This document shows positions 1-11,515 of a stretch of 64,000 nt of DNA, piece after piece. Position 1 is the first letter of the stretch; every line of letters begins with the position of its first letter. The notes under the pieces were generated by a model, which did no database searches, was not told the origin of the DNA, and worked only from the letters and a program-made list of their open reading frames with translations. This DNA is from Sycobia sp. Sy_11 (Eukaryota; Arthropoda; Insecta; Hymenoptera; Epichrysomallidae). Made by a program: the position numbers and the translations under genes. Where the stretch lies: assembly GCA_018907035.1 (NCBI GenBank), contig JACCIC010000034.1:2831001-2895000 (forward strand). The letters are read 5' to 3'.

Positions 1-1190
1 CGTGTTTAATTTTGAAAATAATAATTCTAATAGAAACACTGTAGATGCTATTAAAAATCCTCCAATTAAAACCAAATAGTTCAACATATAAGTTGTAATA
101 TCATCATCTTCATTTGCTTGCGTATCATTGAGATTTTTTAAAAAATTTGCTATCTCGCTGTTGTAAAGAAAAGTAATTATTCCGGCATCCGTTAATTTTA
201 AGATTATCCGATTGAATTTTATAAATAGCGGCGACTCCTGCTCGAACACGTGAGCGTAAGGTCTTGTTTCCAGATTCTTTTTGGATATGTGTGTATGCTC
301 ATCTTCATATACGTTAAATCCTATAAGTCCACCTTCGCCAATACAAGCTACTGGCTCATTCCGCCAGAGACGATCGGCGCACTCTTCGAATTGCTCGACA
401 TCTTGACACATATCGCGTACTTCGTCGTTCGATAGCAAGTCTATAATTTCTCGCAAGCCGTAAATTGAAAAATTAGACTGAATTAAATCACTGGCCGTTT
501 CAATAAGACGCCCGTCATCTGGTCTGATTGCAACTGCGCTCAAATAGCTTTGTATATAAATTCTAATTAAAAAAATGTAAAACATTAATATTATTATAAA
601 TATTTGTAAGGATGTGCGTTCTGGTAGACTGAGAATAGGCATATTGGAGACCATCCGTATGAATTCCAGCATGCTCGAAATTAAGGATTTTTTAAGAGTA
701 AATTGTATCAGAGCAACAGAAGCGATTATTGTTCCGAGCAAAAGACTCGCCAGTTCGGCATTTAAATAAAATGAAAAGTCAGAGAAGTTTTTAATTCGTT
801 TTATATGAGACGCGATCTTAATTGCATCTGTGTCAAAAGGATAGATAAGTCCTTTCCAGAAACCGGATAAATAATACGTAGTCATCGAAATTTCCACGAT
901 TCCTTCCAATACATCTTGTAAAGCTCCAACTGGCTGCCCGTCATCGTCTATGAAGCCGTTGGAATAACTCCTCTTTGTTATTGCACTGGCATTAATATAT
1001 CTTAATACTAAACAGATTATTTTAGTATCTGTCATACTGCATTCATCCTCTTTTACTATAACTTCCTCAAACGCCGCATCGACGTAGACAATCGATTTTA
1101 TTTCATAGCCATTCAAATTTCTCACTTTATCAAAATATAAGTCAGCGCAAACCGAAGAATCTATTTTAAACAATCGAAAAGATATAGTTA
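1..1190 (-). CDS. Ionotropic receptor, exon 3 (ligand-binding and channel domains), partial
   Basis: An uninterrupted frame of about 396 codons on the minus strand, missed by ATG-based calling because it begins at a splice acceptor (AACAAG, AG at 1192-1191) and runs off the window. In order it holds S1 (CADLYFDKVRNLNGYEI, then FIDDDGQPVGALQDVLEGI), TM1 at about 753-700 (ELASLLLGTIIASVALIQF), the pore region, TM2 at about 600-541 (FIIILMFYIFLIRIYIQSYL), S2, and TM3 at about 87-16 (YLVLIGGFLIASTVFLLELL). The SYTANLAAFLT motif of true glutamate receptors is replaced by IYIQSYLSAVAI, as in divergent insect IRs, so glutamate binding is not expected. No stop or frameshift interrupts it. The predicted protein is about 630 residues so far, near the usual IR length, so only a short tail should lie beyond the edge. 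The ligand is unknown. Confidence 0.88.
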
Positions 1191-2477
1191 CTTGTTCATA
1201 ATATTATATAATTAATTCTAATTCATTAAATTTCCTTCATTCAACGTATTATAACGATAGCAAGTAATCTACTTTTGCCAATAAATAATTGTTATCGTAT
1301 CAGCGTATATACCTTAAAGTCGACGGCAGCAATACTTCGTAATCGTAATTGCCAATAAAAACTATATGCACTACATTTTTTACGAAACTCAGTACAATCC
1401 CTTGGTCGTTTCTTATACTCTTATATACTCATTAATTAACAAAATATAAATTGCTAATAAATTGCGTCGAAAAGTTTTTTAAGATTTTAATATATAATAA
1501 AATAAACAACTAATGAAATATCTAGAGAGGGTGTGAAAAACGTCAAGGCTTTGAACTTACATTGCTAGAAATGTATTAATTACATGTTACATAATTTTTT
1601 ACTTTCAGTTATGTTAATACACTAAAAAAAATTTGGTACAAAAGATGTCTCTTTGTTGCAGTACCTATTATGCCCAAAATCTCTAAAAACGAAAACCTAT
1701 CTCGTTCTCGTGAAATTCGGAATTCAGCTACTGCACATATAGCTCAATTCAATATACATCCTAAATTTTTTCAGTCTACTTTGCTCAAATACATATAAAC
1801 GGATCGACACAGATTTAGTTCATAAAAAGGGATATCAAGCTTCCAACATTTGTGCACTAGATGTATTGTTAGGGAAATCATCTGTATCCAAATACTTCAG
1901 GTTACATTGCATAACACGATAATGCAAGTATTATTGAACGTGAAGTTTTTCGCGATCGATCAAACTCATAAAAACTTATCGAGATAATAATTATATAGTA
2001 TGCAAAGATCTACGTTTTGTTTCTTGGAACTTACAATGTCGAAGAAATGAAGGACAAACAACAAGGTAACATATTTTCAAATCCTGATATTATAATCATG
2101 GATATGGTAGAATTAAAGAATTTAATAAAAAAAATGTAATGGAATTAATAAAATTAGTTTAAAAATCTTAGAAAGACTTTTTAAAAGAGATCATTCTTGT
2201 TTTAAATATTCAAAACATTTTAGTTAAATTTAAAAATTTTTATGTACCTTCTCCTGATATTTAAAGTGACGCTATAGCCATAATATAGTTAATCAAATTA
2301 CGATTGTATGGATTACTGTGGACACTATAATTTTGTGGAAGTCATCTCCAAACCTTATTCTTAATTTATACGAATCGCGCATGGGTATTGGTTATATATC
2401 ATATTTATAGATCTAAAACAATGACTTAATATTTTTCATCCACTTGAAAAGAAAAGAAGAGTATAGTCTCGTATATA

Positions 2478-2934
2478 CCCGTGCAAAAATATACTTGGCA
2501 TATCCCTAGTTCGGGCTAGATCCTAGTCAGTATTACTGATGATTTCCTCATGTAGGTAGTACTCACCAAATCTGAGTTATTTCCCTACGATCATCTAATA
2601 ATCCTCTTATATTAATTATTACTTTCTCAATTTTCTTCAGATTTGCTTATCTTTTATTGACGTTAGAAAGAAATATGTGTTTTCTATAGTCAAAATTTTA
2701 CAAGTAGAAAACTTAAGGACATTATCAGGCTTTCTATTTTGGATCTAGTCAGATTTCCTTAACTTCTCCCTATTTTGGAAAGCAAGACGTTTTTCTAGGC
2801 GAAATCTGCAAAGTAGGAGAAGTAAGGAACTGGTTAGACTTTCTATTTTGATTCTAGTTAGGTTTTCTCAACTTTTTCTAATATTGGAAGGAATGATGCC
2901 TTTTATAGTCGAGACCTACGAGTACGAAAATTAG

Positions 2935-2994
<60 letters not shown>

Positions 2995-3312
2995 ATATAA
3001 ATGTGTGTGTGTTTTCTTTTTTTATTTTAAATAATTAAATATTAAAGAGACAAAAAATTATTCACTTGATCGACGAAACAAAATTAGAATAATTTATAAA
3101 TCGTCTTAATTTCTGTATTTTCTGACTAGATTCTCTCTAGTTTCTAACTTGGTATATCTACCAAAATCTAAGCTCGTTTCCTATATAAAATGCTATTAAA
3201 AGTGGGACAAAGCGAAACTAGGATCAGACTAGATTTCTCTTCTGAATCCGAACATTTAATAAGGAAAACTAACCCGATACTAGTTAGATTCGAGAATGAA
3301 TTTTTACACGGG
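2478..3312. mobile_element. Inverted-terminal-repeat element, copy 1 (non-autonomous)
   Basis: An 835-bp element bounded by CCCGTGCAAAAAT on the left and ATTTTTACACGGG on the right, so the termini are near-perfect inverted repeats of about 13 bp. It has no coding capacity. Inside are three imperfect direct repeats of about 110 bp, starting near 2638, 2750 and 2858, each beginning TCAGATTTCCTTAACT-like and ending TTTCTATTTTGGATCTAG-like, then a (TA)26 array (2939-2991) and a unique right half. A second copy with the same termini and order lies at 33150-34644, which shows this is a dispersed family. I could not define a target-site duplication or a superfamily. Confidence 0.8.
2939..2991. repeat. 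(TA)n microsatellite inside the element
   Basis: About 26 uninterrupted TA units at the junction between the repeated left half and the unique right half of the element. The second copy has a much larger TA/CG/TG array at the same point, so the microsatellite is part of the element rather than of the locus. Confidence 0.95.
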
Positions 3313-3389
3313 TCATAGATACTAAGATGCAATTATTCGAAATGAATTAAAATTAAAAATTTATAAGAATGATAAATTATGGAACTTAC

Positions 3390-3963
3390 GATAAATTAAT
3401 GTCGAATTTAAATAAAGTTTCACTATATGCTCATACAGTGTCCAAGAGACTTGTGGGAAGTTGCTGTTAGTTTTTTTTTGCCAGAAGCTTGGGGCCAAAC
3501 TTGCATAAGGATTAAACGTAAATAATACTAGTTCATTTTTTAAATTGAAACATACATATATTGCTTCCAAGATTCTAAAGGTCCATATTGTATTTAAAAA
3601 CGTTCTAGCTTCGTGACAATTTTTTTCCAATTTTGAACTGTATATCAAAAACTTTGCTGCGAGATTCCACCAAAGGGACTCTCTCAATTCCTCTAATATA
3701 GCTACGAGAGTAGAATTTGAAGAAGCATTAATGACAACGGTAGCCGCTGGCTCGTCCTTTTTAAGAACGTGAGTTTCGTTTATTGTATATATATGACGAT
3801 ATCGTTTCTTGTTGTCCAAGATAGTATAATTATCGTTAGGCACTAAGTAAATAGGAATGAAAGAAGAAAATGCCTTCTCCAATGCAGCAGCATTGCGGTT
3901 CGTACAATCGCTGAAAAAAACTGTGGTAATTGATTTCTTTAAGCAACCTTCCATAATAGTGCC
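3390..3963 (-). CDS. Ionotropic receptor, exon 2 (extracellular N-terminal region)
   Basis: This 574-nt exon encodes about 191 residues of the extracellular region before the ligand-binding domain. It opens GTIMEGCLKK after the acceptor TTTTAAG and ends ...LNSTLIY with one extra base before the donor GTAAGT (3389 downwards), phase 1. The typical IR landmark is the segment around 3560-3460: ILEAIYVCF, then LVLFTFNPYAS and SFWQKK, matching the 'FNPF...W' stretch that precedes S1 in divergent hymenopteran IRs. Several NxS/T glycosylation sites are present. An open frame continues to 3361 past the donor but adds only a short tail, so splicing is preferred. The spliced codon C+TA (Leu) restores the frame with exon 3. 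Confidence 0.82.
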
Positions 3964-4081
3964 CTTAAAATAAGAAAATAATTTTAGAAGGTGAATATGT
4001 AAAAAAGAAAGTAAATATATAAAAATATTGTAGATATCATTTTATATTATACTGTTAAATGAATAATAGAGAGTCACTTAC

Positions 4082-4207
4082 AATCATCCAGGATAACCTA
4101 TCGGATTCATTAACAGAAAGAAATATATTTGTAACATCTACAGAATCGCATTGGAAAATTGTGAAAGTTATTATCAAAATGTAAGGGTAAAAATTTTCGA
4201 ATAGCAT
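4082..4207 (-). CDS. Ionotropic receptor, exon 1 (signal peptide)
   Basis: First coding exon of a divergent insect ionotropic receptor, a variant glutamate receptor used as a ligand-gated channel in chemosensory neurons. The frame is open upstream to an ATG at 4303. I prefer the ATG at 4207 because it directly starts a hydrophobic run (MLFENFYPYILIITFTIF) followed by CDS, which looks like a signal peptide; from 4303 that run would be buried 33 residues in. The exon ends at 4082 with the donor GTAAGTG (4081 downwards), phase 0. Intron 1 is 118 nt (4081-3964), has a pyrimidine-rich end and an AAG acceptor, and joins exon 2 in frame. The choice of start is inferred; the exon itself is supported by the join. 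Confidence 0.72.
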
Positions 4208-5354
4208 TTTCTTCGAAAATATCATAATTTTTATTCCACTGATTTTATAAACAAAATCATTTTTTATTTTGTACATGCAATTGAATAATTTTATGTAAAT
4301 CATAAAAGCCGTTATTTCAAAACTTTTAATACTATTTTGAATATTGATTACTTTTTGTCCTATAAATAATTAAAATTTCTTTATAGTAAGTATACTTAGC
4401 CAACCAATTATTTCTTCATATAATCAAAATCATGAATATGGAAAAAAATTATTTGGTATCGATACGTATTTAACGCATGACCGTATATTATATAAACTAA
4501 AGCAAAAGTTTTTGTAAAGATATCCTCACAGTATATGTATATGTTAAAATTATTTTTAAAATTAGCGATTATCATCGATCCGTTCTGTAGATATAAAGGC
4601 TCAGTAGGTGTGTATATTTATAATAACCTAATTGCGTGATTTATCGCATAGATATATAACATATTTAGAATTACATTTATATAATGACGAAAAATTTAGT
4701 GTTATCAACTAAGTTAAAAAAGCGCAACGAAGTATAATATTACACGTAAAAGTAGGTAATAAATATAATGGCATACTGCAATTTCTGACTTTAACAAGCA
4801 AGTTTTAAATAAGGTAGCGGTTTTAATGTACTTTTTTTAATTACCGTATATGTGAAAAAAAGAATACGTAATGGAAAATTTATCTGTAGAACAAGAAAAA
4901 AGAATATAGAACACCAAAAATAAATATCGATTGACTCTTAACTTTTTATGAATTTAATAGAGTTTGTGATAGAATAAAATAAAAAATTAATGAAAGCGAT
5001 TAAGATGTTAAGCAATACTAACGATTTTCTGATTTACGACGATGTTCAAGTTCATTACTTGATGCTTCTGAATGGGCGAAAAAAGAAAAGATAAGATTTT
5101 TGCGCTTAAATTAATTTTTACTCTCAATTTCACGCCTGTCTATATTCTATATATTATTCAAAAAGTATCATTAAATCACTTCATGTAATTCATAAAAATC
5201 TCACTTTATTTATGAAATCTAGATCAATAATTAAAATTGTAAGCGCCGACAAGGCGAACATAACAAGAGTATTCTCAATTTCAATAGGAACGTATTAATG
5301 TCTGATTAAAAAAAAATGTAACCGCGGAATAGAAATCGACATAAAGTATCAAAA

Positions 5355-5355
<1 letters not shown>
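4208..5355. other. AT-rich region upstream of the IR gene
   Basis: Holds the presumed 5' untranslated region and promoter of the IR gene at its left end. I see no further exon, RNA gene or repeat apart from scattered A/T runs, and no promoter motif that can be placed with confidence. Confidence 0.6.

Positions 5356-5412
<57 letters not shown>
5356..5412. repeat. (GA)n microsatellite
   Basis: About 28 GA units with one AAAG interruption near 5387. It marks the left edge of a GC-balanced island and generates spurious Ser/Leu-rich frames on the minus strand. Confidence 0.95.
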
Positions 5413-5815
5413 GTAGACAGGATGAAGGGGGTAGAGAAAAGCTCTGCATTTTGCTAACGACCAGCAGAAAGCCTTTGGCAAGAGAATCAGAAAAAAAATT
5501 CACCCACGAAAGAACCCAGTTGATATCTCTTGAGACAGGCGCTTCTTCCGTTTAGAAGTTGGCAAACTGTCCGGTATATATTTGATAATAGTCAGAATAA
5601 AGATCGGTCGCTGTTCTTCGCGGGAAATGCGCTCCCTTGCCATATCGATGTGGATTAAAACATGCGGGTATAGGCCAAGGGTAGTCGAGCGTCTGTAATC
5701 GTTTATCCAACGATCGCGCGCCGGGACGCCAGTAGGAGGAGGTAAGCGAAACTAGATAGATAGAAGTGTGTGGTGTGTCGAAAAAAAGACAATTCACCAG
5801 GACTCTTTGATGTGC
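5413..5815. other. GC-balanced island next to the IR gene
   Basis: About 400 bp of markedly less AT-rich, non-repetitive sequence. It contains an 81-codon minus-strand frame (5797-5552) with no recognisable domain and, on the plus strand, a good 5' splice-site match (GGAG|GTAAGC near 5734). It could be a short untranslated exon or a regulatory block; neither is established. Confidence 0.35.
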
Positions 5816-5824
5816 ATTTTTGTA

Positions 5825-5863
5825 TAATTAATTTTTGTATAATTAATTTTTTCTATAATTAAT
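5825..5863. promoter_or_regulatory. Triplet of TAATTAAT homeodomain-type sites
   Basis: Three exact TAATTAAT octamers at 5825-5832, 5840-5847 and 5856-5863, spaced 15 and 16 bp apart within an imperfect short tandem repeat. Paired TAAT cores are typical homeodomain targets, but this may equally be a simple AT-rich tandem duplication. Confidence 0.3.
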
Positions 5864-7150
5864 TGAATACATAATGATATTGTAATAATAAAGTTAAGTA
5901 TTCTAATTTTTCTATATTGAATTCAAATCTTTAAAATCGGTATGGTCTTAGGCTAGTGAAGAAGATCGATAGCAGTATTGAGTGGTGTGGTTTACTTATT
6001 CAGATTTAAATTACTTTATTCCTTTGAACCTATTTTCGTTCTAAAAATAAGTAATTTATCTACAACACCACGATAGACTATTATTATTATTATTGTTACA
6101 TACGTATAATCATAAAAGTTTATATCACTATAAGTAATCGCAAATATAAGAAATGTGTACAAAAAAGGCTAGCAAAGCAGAAGAAAAACAACTTGAATTT
6201 TCTATAAATTGACTAAAATATCTACTTATTTTAATGGTGCAAATGCAGATCGAATTGCAAATGTAATTTATCGTCAGTTATTATTAAAATAATAATATAT
6301 AGCAAAAAATATGTATAAAATATTTGTTTTCGATAATATTATTTGAAAAGTGCTATTATTTCAATATATAATATATGTTAAATTTTTTCTTCATATGAAG
6401 AAAAAATTGATTGAATCGTTTTTTAAGTTAGAGCCTGATTTTTCATCAGTTTGAATTATTGTTTATTATAACTGGTCTATGTGTAACGAAATGAAAACAC
6501 GCCCTAGAAAACATGTGTTTAAATAATGAGATAACGACGCAAGGTGTGAAATAAAAATTTATTATAAATCAGTTGTGACAGTAGCTGTAGAAATTTGTTA
6601 TTCGTATTATTTTATGTTCTTTCTTATGTATTATTTATTATTTGTCTCTATTCGTTAATCGAATGAATTTTTGTGATAAGTAAATCTGAGACAATTAACA
6701 TAATATACGTTAGAACAACTATTGTGTGCGTTGCCCAGGACCGTTTCGGTATAAATTTACTCTGGCATCGAAGTAATAATTAAATAATAATAATAATAAT
6801 AATACTGGAATGAACTTGTATAAATAAATAAATGAAATGCTATAAATCGATTTACTCCCTGCATATGTCATGGAAGGGATAAATATAATTCACACCAACA
6901 CTTTTAGTGGAAAAATTAGACAATATAGGGCGTTCATTTTAATTTTCAAGCATGCAAATTTGTATAAAATAATCCTTCGAAGTGTCTCTATTGTAAACAT
7001 AGCACATACAAGTGAAAACAAATTGTCAATGTTATAATTTATTACTTAACAATTTAAATTAAAGCAACGAAATAAATGTATAGCTGTAATGAGAAGTAGA
7101 TATAACTTTAATTTAATATTAAAAATTGTACTTATGTCGACTGTTTTGAA
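5864..7150. other. AT-rich spacer
   Basis: No gene or element recognised. It includes a small (TAA)n array at 6784-6803. Confidence 0.6.
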
Positions 7151-7274
7151 TTATATTAATAAATATTTTTATCGGTTTTACCGTCTTTATAATATAATAT
7201 ATTAACTATGATAATAACAGTCAGACTATCCTTATTTATTATCACCCCCGAAGAATCAATACAGAAATTACTAC

Positions 7275-7278
<4 letters not shown>

Positions 7279-7343
<65 letters not shown>
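7279..7343. repeat. (TA)n microsatellite inside the Penelope remnant
   Basis: About 32 TA units between two blocks of the Penelope-like 3' region. The 52-kb copy lacks TA repeats at this point, so the array was gained here. Confidence 0.95.
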
Positions 7344-7345
<2 letters not shown>

Positions 7346-7417
7346 TAAACTGGATTCTATGTTAGTGAAGGACAATCGGACTGTCTCCACCACCTTAAAT
7401 TTAAATTTACCTCCGAT

Positions 7418-7452
7418 GCCCGACGTTTCGAATCGCTACGATTCATCATTTT
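7418..7452 (-). ncRNA. Decayed hammerhead-like ribozyme motif
   Basis: On the minus strand the sequence ATGATGA is followed by a short stem (ATC/GAT around GTAGC) and then CGAAACGTC. The layout matches the better copy at 52878-52917, but the first core base (C of CUGAUGA) is A and the flanking stem I pairing is lost, so catalytic activity is unlikely. Confidence 0.4.
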
Positions 7453-7578
7453 TAGTAATAAGTTTATTTCAGATTCTTCGGGCATGATAATAAGCAATGA
7501 CAGTCTGACTGTCATTATTTTATTTAATATATTACATTATAAAGACTGTAAAACCAATAAAAATTTTTATTAATATAA

Positions 7579-7899
7579 CTTTAATTTACTAACAATAACA
7601 TGTGGAATTATAAATTGATATTCTGCCGTTGTTCAAAATATTTGTCAAATTATTTTACATTTACTAATTTTAATATAATATAAATTTTTAAAGCATAGGT
7701 ACATTGTTTACAGTATCTTTATAGATACTTGTATAAATATAAATTAGGGATCATAATTTCTTGTCCGTATTGCAAAACAAAGACTGACACATGTAATCAA
7801 TAAAGAATAAAATAATCAAAATAATATAAATATTTAAATAATTCTTTATACGCACAAGACTTTATTCGTTTCATATAGGCGGATAAACAAAACATACAT
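7579..7899. other. AT-rich spacer
   Basis: No gene or repeat element recognised. Confidence 0.6.
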
Positions 7900-8212
7900 C
7901 CACTTTATTCGTTATCCTTCCTCCGCTCCCCAATTTGAATACGAATTCTGCTCGACTCTGCCTCGGCCACCTCGTACCCCCATCCCTCGCGAATGTTAAT
8001 ATAGCCGATTGGGCGTGGAATGGATTGCGCCGCCGCGCGGTGAGAAAGCCGCAAGGGAATGGCCCTCTCGGACGATAATGGGCGGTGTGCGGCGGCTGTG
8101 TTTTATTTCCATAACCCCCGCTAGGCGTCTATATCATCTCTATTCATGCGCGTGAAAATCAATGCCGCTCGTGCGTATATTATATATAAAACGTGTAATG
8201 TGTGTGTGTGTG

Positions 8213-8247
<35 letters not shown>

Positions 8248-8720
8248 CGCGCGTATGTATATATGTATATAGTAAATAGAAAAATTCAGCGCGAGATCCG
8301 CGGAAGATCGTCCGTGACGCTATAGCGCGTTCAACGCATCAGCGTCGTTCGAATTGAATTAATGCCGGGTATCCTTTTACTCGTGACCGCACGCACGAGC
8401 CTGGTGGTTTGAATATATGTGTATATATAATGCACGATAGACACGCGTTTCGCGTAGGATAACCGACGGATTGTTTCCGCAATTTATTTCCACGGCTGTT
8501 TTTTTTCTCGCTGTGCACATATGCCAATCGAAGAAAAAAGCCTCGGCCCTCCGTCGAAGCTCCCTCCTCTTCACGCGGGAAGATATCACGCGCGCGCGAA
8601 TATCGTTTCTCTTAGCGCGTAACATCCGTCTCTATGCTATATTGAATTGCGGAAACGCGCGCGACACTTTCTATGTGTACTATTCATTAGCAAAGAGATG
8701 TACGTAACTGTATGTATATA
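7900..8720. other. CpG-rich island 1
   Basis: A GC-rich, CpG-dense, largely non-repetitive block with GGGCGTGG and TTTTATTTCCATAA motifs near 8010-8115 and a TG/CG array at 8199-8253. Open frames on both strands here are composition artefacts with no domain. A conserved regulatory block is the likeliest reading. Confidence 0.4.
8199..8253. repeat. (TG)n(CG)n compound microsatellite
   Basis: About 20 TG units with one G insertion, followed by seven CG units. Alternating purine-pyrimidine with a CG core is a classic Z-DNA-prone composition. Confidence 0.95.
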
Positions 8721-8831
8721 TTAGAGAACGCGTCAATAAAATAAATTATTGCGAGATTAGGTTCTAAGGGAAATAATAAAATAATATTAATTTATTAATA
8801 AGGCCGTGAAATTACAAATACGGTATTTACA

Positions 8832-8858
8832 AACACACACACACACACACACACACAC
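8832..8858. repeat. (CA)n microsatellite
   Basis: About 13 CA units in an AT-rich spacer. Confidence 0.95.
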
Positions 8859-9335
8859 AATCACACGTGTAGATATGTATGTATGTATATGCTCAAGAGT
8901 CTTTGACATTTCACATGCATGATATGAATCGAATTGTTGGCCATATGATCTCTATCAACGTACGCTTTTAACGTATTTAAAATATATTCCATATTTTTGT
9001 AGCATTTCTCAGTAAATGTAAAAGAATCAAATTTCCATGCATTGATGTGCCTTAATTTTATCGCATACAATATAAAGAATCGATTTTATAGCGTGCAATC
9101 TAAATTTCATGCAAATGGACAAATGATGAGTTCCAATGATTGGTCGAAGAACGGTGCATTCGATCGTGTTCGATGCAATCAAAGTTACAATACTGTGAGA
9201 CATTTATGGAAGAAACGAGGAAATTAGATGGAATTTCTATTTATATCACATACCCATGATTAGAATTATTGTCATATAGAAAATTGGATCAATTCGATTC
9301 AAATAATTTAACTGGAAACAATAAAGTTATATAAA

Positions 9336-9410
9336 GGGGGCTTCAGAAGGCTCAGTGGGAAATGGAAATTGTACTATCGGTTGCGGTCTTTGAGTTCGAA
9401 TACTATATAG
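9336..9410 (+). repeat. tRNA-like unit, probable SINE head
   Basis: An A-box-like GGCTCAGTGG (9349-9358) and a B-box-like GAGTTCGAATACT (9391-9403) lie 33 bp apart after a GGGGGCTT start, the layout of a tRNA-derived RNA polymerase III promoter. The acceptor stem does not close well, so a functional tRNA is unlikely. No second copy is seen in the window. Confidence 0.4.
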
Positions 9411-10880
9411 TTTCGGTTGATTTACAGAAATTCCATATGGTTTTCTCAAAATTGAGTTGTTGAAAAGTGCCGCCCTTAAAAGGTGTCGAGATGAGAGCGT
9501 AGCTACAGCGATTATCTATATAACGTAAAAACTATCGTGCAAAATGCATATTTTATATCATACTAAAATAAAAACGATTTAAATTTCACTTTATTTCAAA
9601 TGTGCGTTTCGCGGTTTATGAAGTATTCTATTAAATTTATATATCTTATACGTGCAAAAGTAATATAATATTTTACCCGAAGCTTGTGGTACATATCTGA
9701 ATAAAATTGAATATACTTGTACAAATTTGTTTCCATTTTGGATAAAGAAACATTGTAACTTTTTATATCAAAAGTACTTGCAGTATAAATAGAGTCCTAA
9801 TAGTACAGACTAAATTTCGTGTTTCAGTTATAAAAAGTTATTAATATTGAATTCGGAAATCAATTGTACATTAACATGTTCCATTTATATACAATTCTTT
9901 TTTATTAATCTTTGTACTAACATTTGACGAAAAAATTGCATTAAACCAGTCTTAAATGTGTGATAAAACAAAACTATATATATTTGGGAAAAACCCATGT
10001 TTTCGATCGAATTTTTGTGAAAAAGCATTTGAAAAATAATATCTCCTACATAGTTAACATATCTACACATAATATGACTCTTTAAAAATATTTATTTCAC
10101 TGTTTAATATAGAAACTAAAAATCTAAGTAAAGACGAAAAGTATTAATTATATAATTTTTTAACTTGTGATTGATTCTTTTCACGATACACCGATTTATT
10201 GAAAATGAGATTTAATTATTTCTATTAGAAATTGAAGTATTTTTATGATTAAAAGTTAGATCTAACAGTGATGGAAAACACAAATAATATCGGTAGAGCT
10301 TGAAAAATCAAGCCTAGCACATTAATTTTTATATATTATTATCGTATATATTGAAAAGAACAAGAACATTAATTACAATAGCATCTTTTTGACTCGAGAG
10401 TTGCATTTGAATCAACTTAAAAATATGAACAACTAAAGTAACCATATTCTATTATTCGTGAATTTGAATATAATTGATAAATATCCTGTTGTATTTTATG
10501 TCTCTATTTGAATATTATTTGAATATAAAGTATATTTAATAATATTATTTTGTTAATTGAAAGAATATAGATTTACAGTAAAATTATATTTATAGGATTA
10601 AAAAATGAAGTTTTGTTTATTCGCCTAAATAGAACAAAAAACAATTTAGTTTTTCCTTCCTGACCGTGTATTACAGGTCGATTACTTTTTTTATGGGTGT
10701 TTTCCTAGACGTTAAAACTTATCGCGCTCTACTAAAAGCATTTAATTATTTAATTATTTATAATAAAGTATCGTTAATTGTTTATTTATAAATGCCTTAA
10801 TCTCCGTAAGAGACATAAGCTGCTTATTTTTAATACTTATTAATCTTTGCACCTTTGCCTTTTATATGAGAAAAATAAAT
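9411..10880. other. AT-rich spacer
   Basis: No gene recognised; the small frames here are short and without domains. Confidence 0.55.
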
Positions 10881-11515
10881 CCCGTACTGCGCACCCCTTA
10901 TTAAAGGACAAATGGCAATAAATAAGTCGGCCAAACCTCTCGAACACGGGAAGAGGTCGCGCGGATCGCCGCAGTCTCCTATACATACACACCCTCTTGA
11001 AATATTAAGGGATTAAGCATCTCTTGCTCGTTTCGAATCCCCCTATATTCCTCCACGTCCTTTTGCCTCTCTCATACCTCACCCCTCCCTCTCTTCTTTT
11101 CACCAGACCGTGTTCTCATTTCTCCGCTGATATATATGTATATATATATATAACGGACCATCGTACACATTTTCCTCTCTATCGCCCTCTCGCGTATATT
11201 CCACGGCACCTTGAAAATCCGCATTTATATAGGGCCAAGCTCCGGACCAAATGTGCGGACGATTCCCTTACTTCGACCGAGAGAACGACGGTGAGCGAGT
11301 GGGTGGGAAGGTTGCGAGGAGGAGTGAGCTCACACGATTTCAAGAGTCAGCCGTTGTTGAGTCCCGAACGTCCGTCTCGACGTTTCATGAATTATTTACC
11401 TGATTATGTCGCCTGGGTTTTCCAGCCCGCAACTCCTGGCCCTCTTATCTCGATCTTCTCGATTCTCTTACCCCCTTTCACATCTATATATACTGTTATC
11501 AAGGTGCTTTAAATT
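10881..11515. other. GC-richer island 2
   Basis: Unique-looking, pyrimidine-rich on the plus strand, with a 162-codon plus-strand frame (11024-11512) of low-complexity Pro/Ser/Leu composition and no domain. I read it as non-coding. Confidence 0.4.

Larger units (their letters stand above)
1191..3389 (-). other. IR intron 2
   Basis: A 2.2-kb AT-rich intron (GTAAGT donor at 3389, AG acceptor at 1192-1191) separating the extracellular exon from the channel exon. From 1191 to 2477 I see no recognisable element. From 2478 to 3312 it contains the inverted-repeat element described separately, including a (TA)n array. The unusual length against the 118-nt first intron is partly due to this insertion. 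Confidence 0.75.
7151..7578. mobile_element. Penelope-like element remnant with inverted 3' ends
   Basis: The left arm (about 7151-7236) and right arm (about 7486-7578) are inverted copies of the same Penelope-like 3' end: the TTATTGGTTTTACAGTCTTT-like block and the GACAGTCAGACTGTC block occur facing each other. Between them are a (TA)n array (7279-7343), the motif GGACAATCGGACTGTC, and a decayed hammerhead-like sequence (7418-7452). The same blocks in the same order occur at 52552-52920 beside a GIY-YIG coding fragment, which identifies the family. No coding part remains. Confidence 0.7.

Noticed and set aside
250..435. Plus-strand open frame of 61 codons
   Set aside because: It lies opposite the ionotropic receptor exon and is a shadow of it.
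11024..11512. 162-codon plus-strand open frame
   Set aside because: Pro/Ser/Leu-rich, driven by a pyrimidine-rich strand, with no domain, and interrupted by TA-array residues.
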